From Reticulitermes lucifugus (taxonomy: Eukaryota > Arthropoda > Insecta > Blattodea > Rhinotermitidae): 64,000 bases of DNA. A program made the translations under genes and the position numbers. A model generated the notes under the pieces. That model had not been told where the DNA came from, ran no database searches, and saw only the letters and a program-made list of their open reading frames with translations. Shown here piece by piece: positions 22,716 through 32,972 of this stretch; position 1 is the stretch's first letter, and each line of letters opens with the position of its first letter. The stretch lies in contig JAKCWW010000429.1 in NCBI GenBank assembly GCA_026260175.1, forward strand, positions 48,623-112,622. The letters are read 5' to 3'.

Positions 22716-24172
22716 CGCCACCCGATTTGATAACAATGATTGAATGAAACACCGTGTCGCCTCATTGTTCCCAATCTCAAACAGAGGTTGATGGATAAAT
22801 CAGAATCATCCCAGCGTGCTTCTGGTGGTCACCGTTTAACTTGCCACGAAGCATTTAATCGGGTTGAAAAATGTAGGGAATTGGCATACATGGCTTTGTG
22901 TGACAATCCAACAATCCAGTATAGTCTGGAAGTTTACCCTTTTGGAATTCTGTCCGTCAGTGAAGACGTCAACATATTACAGGACAGTTTGCTTTAACCT
23001 GTCTCGCTATTTTGTGGTATTTTCGGGAACATTTCTGGCCCCCTGCATCATGCTGATTGATGTGGTCTTCCCGTATAATTGGAAATTTTGCTGTTTGTTT
23101 ATCCCCATTTAGTTCTGGTTCTTCGTATGTTTCCAGTATCTGATGGATTTAACTCTACCTTCAAAGGGATATGGGTCGTTTCCTTGTGGGGTGTAATTTT
23201 TATTGGAAATTTATCTGCTGTTTTCACCCTCCCATGGTGTTGGGTGTTAGCATTATACACTGAGTTTGTAACTTCTTTCAGTGTCCAGTGACTGAAGTGA
23301 CTTTCTAAAGGGCGCCACTGTATATCCACCGTTATATAACTGATGACGGCAACATACAGCTTCTGAAAAGTTGTGTTGTGAAGAACATAAAAATACCCAA
23401 AATAAAGATCGTGTTTTGTGTTACATCATGCCCAGAAACATTTCGGCCTATATGGCCTTAGCAGCTTACAGCGTTGTTAAATAACACATTTGGGCCTAAG
23501 TAATTTTGACAGTATTCTGCTAGCGTTTTGTTTAGGGTAAACAAGGAGTATGTGTAGACTAATTTTGTGCTTTGGTAATGCGACGTAATGTAATTGGAAA
23601 AGTTTTCGGTTTTAATTTACGTTATTTTCATTTTTAAAATTTAATTATGAATACAAAAGTGAATTACAAAGTTGACCTCATAACAGCTGTAGAAGTGCGC
23701 AATGCCAAGTGAAATTTGAATCGTCCTCGTATTCAATCTGAGTTCAAATAACAAATATTTTTACTTTGTTTTTCGGCGAAAGGGGAGCGTGTTTGAATGT
23801 GCAGTCAACACATTTACAAATTCACGTTTAGGTCAACGCAATGAAAAACGCGTTGTTTCTTAAATCTGTCGCATCGTCTTTTTTGCTGCCCTTCGCATTT
23901 CTGTTTTCTATTGTCGTTTTTCAGTCTCTATTCTTGTCACACCAGTTTTTTAGGTCTCAGATCAGTATAATCTCGGCTTCTTTAGTCTGCTTTTATAGTT
24001 GCTGTTAGTCTATCCTGTCAGGAAAGAACACATCTTTGTTGCAGTCAACTCCTGAAATGCGCTTTTTAAAGTGGGAAATGAACAGTGAAACACAATTCAG
24101 CTTATTCCGCATCTGCTCTCGCAGTAACATATTTCGAATGTGATCTTATGTTTTCGAGGAATTTATGGAACC
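22716..24172. other. unannotated stretch
   Basis: The forward frame 22740-22997 (85 codons) and short frames at 23079-23329 on both strands have no recognised domain. Confidence 0.4.
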
Positions 24173-24182
24173 GGGGGGGGGG
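24173..24182. repeat. G10 homopolymer
   Basis: Ten consecutive G residues. Similar runs occur at 52288-52297, 56928-56937 (C) and 61209-61217. Confidence 0.9.
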
Positions 24183-25156
24183 TGGTAGGGGATGAGCACT
24201 GTTCCAGTCATGGTTGTTGCATGGTAACGTGATGAGGTCAAAGCCTGTAGAAACTACGTGTTACGTTAGGTGCTCTGTGTCTGTGTAAACTAGTAACTGA
24301 TTATTTATATTCCGGTAGGATTCATTTAATTGGCTCACGTTAGGTTGAAATTGCGTATTTTTCGGCTGATTGCATAACAACAACGAACGTCTTTAACAGG
24401 AGAGCGTTTTTGCAGGTACTTCCGTTATAAACGTTTGTCTGCACACGGCAGTAGTCATTTATACGACACGACTGTTCTGGAGGAACTCCGTAGCTGTAAT
24501 CATGTGTCACAATAGAACTGGTTGTTTGGAAGAGAGAACATTCCACGTTTCAGCCATTGGTAATTTTCTTGTTCCAAGAAACCGATTCCGGTGCTGGTGT
24601 CGTCTTAGGCAGTTCGCGGGCTTCTATATATTGAGAATTACGTTTTGCAGATCCGATTGAACCTACTAATGGGCTCTTCCGTGCCATAGAAACAGTACTT
24701 GTGGGGCTGAACGACGATTGTCTCAGTGATTTCGTTCAGTGTCCACAGAAAGCATGCTAATCTTGTGATGTGATTTTCTAGGCATCCTGTAGTTTTATTC
24801 GGTCAGATTTCATGCTGAAATGATATACATAGCATTCACGTATATGACCTCTAGCGTATCCGACGGCTTTACGATCAGTCTATATTGATGTGTTGTTATG
24901 GTGAACAAAATTGTGCCATCATCACCTACCACTTTCTGATATATGAACGTGCGTGTCCACTGTTTTTGCGTAATAATAAAGGAATGCTGCTATCTGCAGG
25001 TATCGTGTGGACTTGCACCTGCCTGTAATAGTAATTGGGTTTATATCTTAAAACTCCGGACTTAATCTCACATGAAACTCAACAGCGTGTGTCCAAAATA
25101 ACTTCTATATATGATGGTTTTATTGTTGTTTCCTGATTTGTATAAGGATGTTGTTT
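24183..25156. other. unannotated stretch
   Basis: No recognised gene or repeat. Confidence 0.4.
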
Positions 25157-25345
25157 AAAATGGATCTGAAAAAATTAGGGTGGGGGGATGTGGACTGGAT
25201 TCATCTTGCTTAGGCTGGTTCCAGTGGCGAGATTTTGTGTGCTAGGTAATGAAAATTTGGGTTCCACTAAATGCGGGAATTTCTTGTATAGCTGAGTGAC
25301 TTGTGGCTTCTCAGGAACGCTACTGCATGAAGTTGGGTAGTTACA
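25157..25345 (+). mobile_element. retrotransposon 3' end, forward strand
   Basis: Starts at ATGGATCTGAAAAAATTAGG (MDLKKIRV), followed by a frameshifted GLDSSCLGW and then GCGGGAATTTCTTG with TGGCTTCTCAGGAACGCTAC. These correspond to the MDLREIG...DWIDLAQDR tail and 3' untranslated region of the family at 39515-40390. No (TTAG)n tail is left. Confidence 0.7.
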
Positions 25346-25462
25346 TTATTAGGCACATAAATGACGAGTACTTAGCCTGGTATGAGACGTGGCAATATGA
25401 TCATGAATTATGTAATGAGACGGATGGGAAAAGAAGCGGGGTTTGCGTGTTATAAACTACAC

Positions 25463-25731
25463 TTTCTTCTTTCTTTTCTTTCCAATGGCGCGACAGCCCT
25501 CGTGGGCCTAGGCCTTCTTATTCTCGAGGCTTCGCGATCGTACCAAGACGCACTACATTCGACAGGACTTCTCTGGACGAGTGACCAGCCCGTCGCAGAG
25601 ACCTCTGCCTGTCAACACACAACACTCACAAGAGACAGACATCCATGCCCCGGGCGGGATTCGAACCCACAATCCCAGCAGACGAGCGGCCGCAGACCCA
25701 CGCCTTAGACCGCGCGGCCACTGAGATCGGC
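25463..25731 (-). mobile_element. tRNA-derived SINE, family B, copy 1
   Basis: On the reverse strand the head from 25731 reads GCCGATCTCAGTGGCCGCGC then GGTCTAAGGCGTGGG, with a tRNA-like A box. A canonical B box GGGTTCGAATCCC follows (25656-25668). The body continues GCATGGATGTCTGTCTCTTG and CAGAGGTCTCTGCGACGGG, and ends near GGCGCGCCATTGG-like sequence followed by an A-rich tail. Flanking TATAAACTACAC (25451-25462) and TATAGACTACTC (25732-25743), 10 of 12 equal, look like an aged target duplication. Two further copies, in the same orientation, are at 48004 and 49837. The forward frame 25382-25708 reads through this SINE and is not a gene. Confidence 0.85.
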
Positions 25732-25852
25732 TATAGACTACTCTGCCGGCATTTATCTGTAGAGACTACATACGATAACGAGCAGTCTTAGTAAACAAGT
25801 CTTTTGCCCTGGATTCGAAGCAAGGCCTTTGAAGTTCGAAGTTCTGATTTGA

Positions 25853-26085
25853 TATGAGAGTCGAGGTTCTCACGGCGGTGCCGATTCAGATGAAGGTGTT
25901 CTGGGATGTGATGCCGTGTATGTGGTCGATGGGTACCGTCATTTCGGAGGAAGCTGCTGTCTATATTGTCGAAGGCCGGTTTATCCTGATGATGAGATGC
26001 AGCAGGTTCCTTCGGAACGGTGGTAGCTGTCAAACCATACGGTGTCACGTGCCTGAAGACCGCAAACATAGGCCTCATTCTGATT
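25853..26085. mobile_element. TIR family G copy with left terminus
   Basis: Forward reading gives RVEVLTAVPIQMKVFWDVMP, later RFLRNGGSCQ and CHVPEDRK. The reverse reading of the same left end gives HIPEHLHLNRHRRENLDSHI, which equals the phrase seen at the right end of the 15600-15862 copy. The family therefore has terminal inverted repeats of roughly 60 bp, the mark of a DNA transposon or MITE. The right end is incomplete here. Superfamily not determined. Confidence 0.6.
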
Positions 26086-28060
26086 TACTGTTGTGTTGCT
26101 TGCAAGATACACTTTGTGCGACCAACGTTTATGTGTTTAAAAAAGTGTTAGTTTGAAAGTGTGAATACTGCATATGTTCTTCCAAATAATTGTTGTATAT
26201 TTTATTCCATAAGCCTGTCTGTTTTATCTCCCAACCCAACAATGTAATAACTTTGTCCTAAGTATTGTGATATATTTTAGATACTTTATGTATTTTTAAA
26301 CGCCTGAAAGTTTATGCGTTGTCTCGGGAATTTACTTTATTATTGTTGGGAGAACTTACCGAAGCTTTCTCTGGATATTAACTGTATTTTTTCAGTACTT
26401 TGCGAAATAGTAAGGCGGCGTATTACCGCGTTTGATATATTTTTAATATCACATTTAGAAATTTACTGTGATTGCCTCCTGTTTCTGTAGAAACTTCTGA
26501 TAAGTAACTTAAAAACTCGAAGAAAAGGGTCTTGTCATTTTAAACTTCTTGGAAGTGGCATGGAGGATTGGTGGAATTTTCAGTAGTAGGATACCTCTTT
26601 AATTCTAGGAGGAGAAGAACCTTAGCTTGCGAAAAATGAGCGGGCGGTAAGTTTTACCGGTACCATTCTGTAGAAATGAACAGATCCATACGCGAACTTT
26701 TGCTCATTCAGAATCATTAAACGTTGGTGTTGAATTTTTACGTTAGCCGTGTTTATTACGTATGGTTTATTGTCAAAGAAGAATCGAACTTTGTAACCCT
26801 CAAAACTCGTGGACACGCTTCCCTGCCGAACCAATACGGTATGTAATTATGGAAGGATGTAATAGAGCAGGTCAGAGCAAGGAGTTAACTTCTGACGTTG
26901 CTTTGTTCAAACTGCGTGGGAAAAGTCATTATCATTAGTCCATGTTTTTTCTTAAAATCATGGATTCATAGTGACGCCTTTGCTTAGTAGATATCTTGTA
27001 TAAATAACTGTAATTAGGGAACGGTAGAACGGAGCCACATAGGTCGAAAACAAGGAAGTTTTGAATGACGAATTATGACGTACGTTCCTACATTTCTGGT
27101 TTCGGACTTCGAAGACTTTAAACGCTTGAATCTTTTGCACAAGTGTGTACAGTGTAGTTAATGTATGACTGTGAGTTTGAGTTCCACGTATCATTTGATG
27201 GTAGCAGAGTAAGATTAATTTACAGCACGACTTCTGACAATATTCAGACGCTATTCGTAATAAAAGTGTCACTGATTGTTGACCTGAATCGCTGTCTAAC
27301 GTACGTGCTTTGCGTGTCGAAAGGAGAACCGGATTTCCTGTCTTAGGATTGTTGTGGTTTTCTTTCGTTGTTACGTCCGAATGTCGGCACTGCCTCCTTG
27401 AAGTAGGTAACGGCCGCTATTTCGCATCCTGACGTTTCTTGATTGAACTATGAACTCTGTGCAGTTGTTAACGAAATACGATAAGTGTTACAGGTCTTCC
27501 TTTTTAGATTTGTCATACGGGATTTCGCATGTTTCTTATGAGTGGTCTGTAAATAGTTATACAGTTTAAAAGTAGGCAAGTTTACCTCATTTTGGGAGGG
27601 GAGGCGATAATGTTAATGTAATTTAATGTTCTTCCAGACTGTATTCGTGATGCTTTTGTCTGTCTGTTACGCATTCATTACCACTTCCTGTCTCTGCACA
27701 CTTACTCATTGTGTTGTTCGGAGTATAATGTGGCGCCGGGGAAATATGACTGGCATGCAAAACAGTTGAATATGACTCATACCCAGTGGTTTTAGTGGAA
27801 ACTCTCTCGCCTCTGCAACTTGCTACACGACCCTTATTGTTATTTCCAGAGACTTACGTAAATGCTTTTAGTATCTGGAAGAAATACTTGAAAATAGTAA
27901 TAAATGTATGGCGGTAACATGCCTGCTATTATACTCTGACTGATGAATGTGTTACAGTATTTGAAATAAATTGATAAGAAGTCTGGCCTAGGATAGGAAA
28001 CCGAAAGGTATTATACCTAACGATAAACTCTATCATCTGTACGGTTAATATAAAGGGTTC
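26086..28060. other. unannotated 2-kb stretch
   Basis: No recognised gene. The reverse frame 26958-27272 (104 codons) has no domain. Confidence 0.4.
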
Positions 28061-28345
28061 GAGGCCGAGCCATGGCTCAGGCGGTTAGTCGCCGGCCTCT
28101 CACCGCGGAGGCCCGAATTCGATCCCGGGTCGGTCCATGTGGGATTTGTGGTGGACAAAGTGGCACTGGGAGAGGTTTTTTTCTGAGTACTTCGGTTTTC
28201 CCCTGTGAATTTCATTCCACCGGTGCTCCATTAAAATGGAAAAGCAGAAAAACCTCATCATCTTCACCTTCCTCATAGGGTTGCACAATAAGCCTTCAAG
28301 GCTGCGGTGCTTCCGTAGCATTTGCTGCGGGGCCCTTCAATAAAA
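28061..28345 (+). mobile_element. tRNA-derived SINE, family A, with target duplication
   Basis: The head GAGGCCGAGCCATGGCTCAG then GCGGTTAGTCGCC supplies an A box (TGGCTCAGGCGG, about 28073). The B box is near 28116 (ATTCGATCCCGGGTC). The body has CATGTGGGATTTGTGGTGG, ACAAAGTGGCACTGG and TTCGGTTTTCCCC, then the tail GGGTTGCACAATAAGCC and CAATAAAAAAA. A 9-bp direct repeat AAAGGGTTC (28052-28060 and 28346-28354) flanks it. Fortuitous proteins translated from this SINE (AQAVSRRPLTAEARIRS) are frequent in cockroach gene sets as I recall. The forward frame 28072-28278 is such a pseudo-protein. Confidence 0.9.
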
Positions 28346-28354
28346 AAAGGGTTC

Positions 28355-28500
28355 TGGAGTCTATTGTTACGATGGACTGGCCATGTACCTCTGACGAAGG
28401 AAATGAGAATGAAAACTTGTGGGAAAATCTCGTGTTTATCGGTACTGGGAGATCGGAAAGGAAGGAGGAGAGTGATTTTAAAATGTGACGGAAAGGAAAT
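28355..28500 (+). mobile_element. possible retrotransposon fragment
   Basis: Directly after the SINE, the frame reads LLLRWTGHV and later TKEMRMKTCG. LRWxGHV is the hallmark C-terminal phrase of the retrotransposon family in this window, but the continuation (GKRPLGRP) is not recognisable. Weak assignment. Confidence 0.3.
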
Positions 28501-30984
28501 AAGTTAACTGGATATTAACTGTACTGAACTGCCTCAGAAGCATATGCGACGAACTACTTTGGTATTAGCGGTGTTTGAACTTCTGGCCCCATTAGAAGAG
28601 GGTTAGTAGCTTGAAATTTGTAATTACTCTTCGTAATTAAATGTACAGCTTTGAAGACTTGTATCAAATTTGTGTTCAGGGGAGCTTATCAACTAATCTC
28701 AAGTCTGGGCTGGAGCAGAATTTTACAGTTTATGCTTCAGACAAAATAAATTTTGTTATGACAGACGGAATGAGGCAAAATATCCTCTGAGACCAGATAA
28801 CTGTTGGTATTGTAATATAATATTACTAGTTTCCCCGTGGAGAAAAATGTGCACTGCAATTTGAAGAACAATGTTTGTTGTTCTTGGTGGTCTCCCACAC
28901 ATTTCGTTTTTGTTTCCTCAGATAACAGTTCTGAGGGGCAGACCGTCACCAAGTGCTAGAGCACTTGGCCAGCACCGGGCTTCCCCGTCAGATTTTTTAG
29001 GTGCCTGCGATCCGGGGCTGTTTTTTCCCACGATTATTTGGTTTTCCCATGAGAGCAGATACTGCTGATATGTTCTAATCATTTGCTCGCAGTCGTCGCT
29101 TGCGTTCACGTTTGCTTGTTGTTGGTCAGGGGGGTCTTCTTGGTGGTGTTCCAGACAATTTTAACACTGACACGCATATGTATGTATTTAGTACAGTTAC
29201 GTTTTTAGATTATGTTGCTGATATTGCCGCTTTGTTTGAGGTAACTTTGTAATAGGCGACACTATTTACGAGCAGTTACCATGACTACTTTGAAAATATG
29301 TGACGATTACGTTTTTTGACACTAGTTTTGCATGGAATAGTGTGTACAGAATGTGACTGTTTTTTTTATTTCTGAGCAAATTAAAACGTTGTCTTTGTGT
29401 CCTCTATGTCATTCCAGCGCTGTTGCATATTCAGTCATCGCCTTTCACCCTCATCTTCACGGAGAAGTTTGCATGTCGACGTGAAAGGGTGAAAAGTCTT
29501 TTCATGAGCATGCTACCGTACCTTGTGCTGGAATAAGAGATCCGGCAGGTAAATGGTTGCACAGTAATTATAGAGGCAGCCACTCATTGCTCTGGCGGTT
29601 CCAATACGAGTATTTTGGTTACGGGGGTGAGAACAAGGAAAGAAATTTGACTTGGATTCAAACCCATGCACGCAACAGCAAAATTAACCATTTTTTCTTC
29701 CTAAAACGAACAACTTTTTATCCGATATCATTATTAGTTTCCGAGATACAGAGCGTGACGGACTGATGGATGTACTATGAATTATAGATTATGCGTTATA
29801 GCGTTGCTGGATCCATTCCTGTGTTTCTGCGCACGAGTGTTTGAACGTAGGAGTTGTCCGAAATGCTGATGTGTTCTATAACATGGTCACAATTAAAGTT
29901 CCCTCTCAAGGGACGTACTGCTTTGAACCTTCCATTTTCCACCCACATCTTACTTCCCACTATTCGGAATGGTTGAATTGGAAGGTACAGATATTATGAG
30001 CTCCGGCTTCTCTGGCCTTCTTCTGGGTGTTTTAAGGAGTAAGGTGGTGTCTGTTATTTCGTTATTGAATATTTTAATGTGACCCAGACAACCAACCACG
30101 TTAAAAGGATGGAGAAGCAACTTTAAACATTCCCTGGGAATTTGGACATAATGTCCTGGAGGTTCAAGCTCTTTCTTCCTGGTCTGTAAGAGTTACTGCT
30201 CGTGGTTTAATGGAGCAGAAGTTAGGTTTTGCCTTTTGTAAGGACGGATTTTAATCTGATATTGTTTGGACATTAGAAATTACATTTGTGTAGTATTAGC
30301 GGCTTTTATTTTACATTTGTGCAGTTACGAACTGTATTGACAGGCGGCATATAGTAATGCAGTTTACGGTTGCAAGCAGTTTTTGTCAAGTATTGCGAAA
30401 GTTTTCATGTGGGAAACATGTTCATCCTAGGTTGCCCGAAGGTCGGAGTTTATCGAAACGCACACATAATTTGCTGGTACGTTTTGCATGAATACATTTT
30501 TACACGTTTCGCCGGAATTACTGGATTTCTGAATCCATACTGCAGGATTGTAAATTGTGTAAAGTTGTTATTGTACGGAGTACGCAAATATTACCTTTTC
30601 AGATTTTAAATAGGAATACGGCGCTGTGTGTGTTGCATATTCGAATTTATGTATCTGTTTATCATATTTTGATTAAATATGTTACGAGAACACATTGTTG
30701 AAATGCGAGTGTAAGTTTGGTCTCTGTTTTTTAGCTTCAGCCTGGGCACCAACTAGGTTCAGGCTTTCGCTGCAGGTAATTGGATTTTAATTTTGTATAC
30801 GTTTTATGCCATGTGTAGGACTGCTAACAACCCATTCTGCGAACGTTTAGCAGTATGAAATCAGAATTACGTACATGACGAAGTTAAGAGTAGATTACGG
30901 GCAATGCCACCATTCATTTCACTTTCTTTTCCTGACTAAAATCTTGAGGTCTTTAAAATTATTCAAAACCGCAGTTTCGCCTGT
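28501..30984. other. 2.5-kb unannotated stretch
   Basis: No gene is recognised. A GC-richer patch at 28930-29020 contains the short perfect hairpin CCAAGTGCTAGAGCACTTGG (28950-28969). Frames on both strands over it show no domain. Confidence 0.4.
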
Positions 30985-31340
30985 TGTTTTTTATCGGTGT
31001 GGCACTCGGTGTCACGCTGCGAGAATAACATAGATTCAAGATGTTTCCCCAAAGTGCCGAGGAAGATATTTGGTTCCAAGGATGAGGAGGTAACAGGAGG
31101 GTGGAGGAAACTGCATAATGACGATCTTCGTAATTTATACGCTTCGTAAAATGTTATTATGATGTTGATATCACGGTCAGTGAGATGTGTGGGACATGGA
31201 ACACGCACGAGGAAATGAGACGTGCATACAGAATGATAGACGTCAAACCTGAGGGAGGTACTTGGACGACAGGATTAAAATGTGCCGTAAAGAAGTAGAG
31301 TGCGGACTAGTTTCACCTAAGTGTAGTGCCAGGATTTCAT
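30985..31340 (+). mobile_element. retrotransposon C-terminal ORF fragment
   Basis: Forward frames give, in order, KIFGSKDEEVTGGWRKLHND and DLRNLYAS (about 31065-31149), then after a stop the decayed region VRCVGHGTRTRK (RWAGHVARM homologue), RAYRMIDVKPEGG (about 31215-31260) and DDRIKMCRKEVEC. This is the typical order of the reverse-transcriptase C-terminal region up to the MDLREVG segment. Frame changes and stops show decay. The reverse frame 30963-31208 is its shadow. No 3' tail is recognisable past about 31340. Confidence 0.82.
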
Positions 31341-31499
31341 GAATAGAGCTATGAACTGCCGTTACGCATGTAGGGCGAGGACTGAGCGTTAGGTTCTCAA
31401 TTGGACCTACTGTGTTCATTGCAGGTAGTTTACAAAAGTTCAGTTTTCATGCGATAAATCCCATTGTATTTACACTGGCAGATCAAAACAAAGGCAGTA

Positions 31500-31760
31500 C
31501 GGTTCAACAGAACTCTATTGATTCAACAGATTGCTTTTGTTTTAGAATATAGCTACATATTTCGGCTTATAATGAAGCCACCATCAGGGTATTTTTTTTA
31601 TAAAGTTATAGAAGATGTATTAGAATATTTTTAATATTTGGTTTTATAAAGGGTGTTGAGATCTCATGATTTTAACACGACTGTAAGGGCTCAGATCTGA
31701 ATACCTTTAGAAAACTAAATATATTAAGTACTGTAATATTATTTAGTTTCTCTGAAACGC
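31500..31760 (-). mobile_element. repeat with hairpin-GAAATATGTAG motif
   Basis: On the reverse strand at 31590-31551: CCTGATGGTGGCTTCATTAT then AAGCCGAAATATGTAGCT, a five-base stem (GGCTT/AAGCC) followed by GAAA. The flanking 31600-31690 part (GTTGAGATCTCATGATTTTA and onward) resembles 49360-49430, so at least 150 bp is shared with that locus. No protein frame; boundaries uncertain. Confidence 0.5.
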
Positions 31761-32340
31761 TGGTACCCACCTGCCGCACCATACGCTGTCATAACCAGAT
31801 GACAGTATGTGTTTTACTGCCGTGGAAACTTTGAATCTTTTAATGCAGTATTCTGTGTTGTTGAACAAAGTGCTATTTATAAGGAAGAACTTTGAAGACA
31901 TGTAGTTTCTTCAGACGAGAATTTAACAGTAGGTTTACACAGGTTGTTTATGGCGAACATTAGTAGCCTGTAGGAATCTGGAAGCAAATCACACGTGGAA
32001 CGAAGTACGGAAACATTACCTTAGCTTATGCACCAGATATAGATCTGGCGGGATTTCAGTGTTAGACTCCAGTGTGGCGACCCTTGAAGAACACCTGTGC
32101 TTATTGATCGCTAGGTCACTGCTGTGGTGCAACTAGACTTCTCTTTTACAAAATGTGAGAAATTTTTAGTATTTTCTTATACCTTTTGTCACAGTGAGGG
32201 TATAAATTACAGACAAACGAAACATATAATTATTTATGATAGCTGTGTTATTTTTCCTGGTACGGTGATACGTGATTTGCTTGAAGGGGATATGCTGTAA
32301 GTAAAGTTGGCGTTATTGTTCTGTCGTTGATTTCCTACGC
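31761..32340. other. unannotated stretch
   Basis: Nothing recognised. The 5' half of the mariner element, if it ever lay here, is no longer visible. Confidence 0.4.
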
Positions 32341-32972
32341 GACGAAATAAGAAAGACCAAGTTGTCTTGGGACACAGCAAAGGAATTCAAAGTAGTGCTG
32401 TAAGCAAAGAAGATCATAGCAGGTGTCTTTTGGGACCATGAAGGTGTGCTTCTTGTGACTTTCCTTGATCGTATTGACACCGTAATTGCTGAACGTTATT
32501 GTGGTACATTTGCGAGGTTACGGCAAGCGTATTGGTCACAGAAGGCCTTGGTTGTTGCCCCAGTGTGTCATGATGGCGCATGATAACGCCAGTCCCCATT
32601 CTGACGACCGGACTTGTGACTGGTTATGGTCTACGACTTGGAGGTAGTGGACTGTGCTCCCTACAGTTCCGATCTCTCACCCATCTTCAAATCTTTGGAA
32701 CCCTTAAAAAGCAGCTGGCTGGCAACCGATTTGCACCAGACGCCGACATGAAGCAAGCTGTTACCTCCTAGTTACAGACGCTTGACACCGATTTATTCTA
32801 CGCCGGGATACAATCCTTGGTGGCGCGATGAGACAGATGCTTATATGTTAGTTGTGTCTACGTGGAAGTCTGATGTGTACCATTTTGCTACCGATGTAGA
32901 CATGGAAGTCAGAATAAAGTTCTCGGCATCGGAGTGTTTGTTACCTTATATTTTGAAACTCTTTCTTACATA
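32341..32972 (+). pseudogene. mariner transposase relic (Tc1/mariner superfamily)
   Basis: From 32341 one frame reads DEIRKTK (possible remnant of the first catalytic Asp motif), a stop, then KKIIAGVFWDHEGVLLVTFL and ERYCGTFARLRQA. HDNA (32579-32590), the second Asp motif, follows in another frame. EVVDCAPYSSDLSP (about 32641-32682) matches the third Asp motif YSPDLAPSD. The C-terminal GTLKKQLAGNRFAPDADMKQ and LQTLDTDLFYAG come next, then the degraded tail to about 32972. Intact mariner transposases are about 345 residues and cut and paste DNA at TA sites. Here the N-terminal half is missing, at least three frame changes and two stops are present, and the Asp2-Asp3 spacing is shortened. No terminal inverted repeats were located. 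Confidence 0.88.

Noticed and set aside
25382-25708. Forward-strand frame with apparent protein ending in PGRDSNPQS
   Set aside because: Antisense translation of SINE B, a well-known kind of spurious protein.
28072-28278. Forward-strand frame AQAVSRRPLTAEARIRS...
   Set aside because: Translation of SINE A including its RNA polymerase III boxes; not a protein gene.
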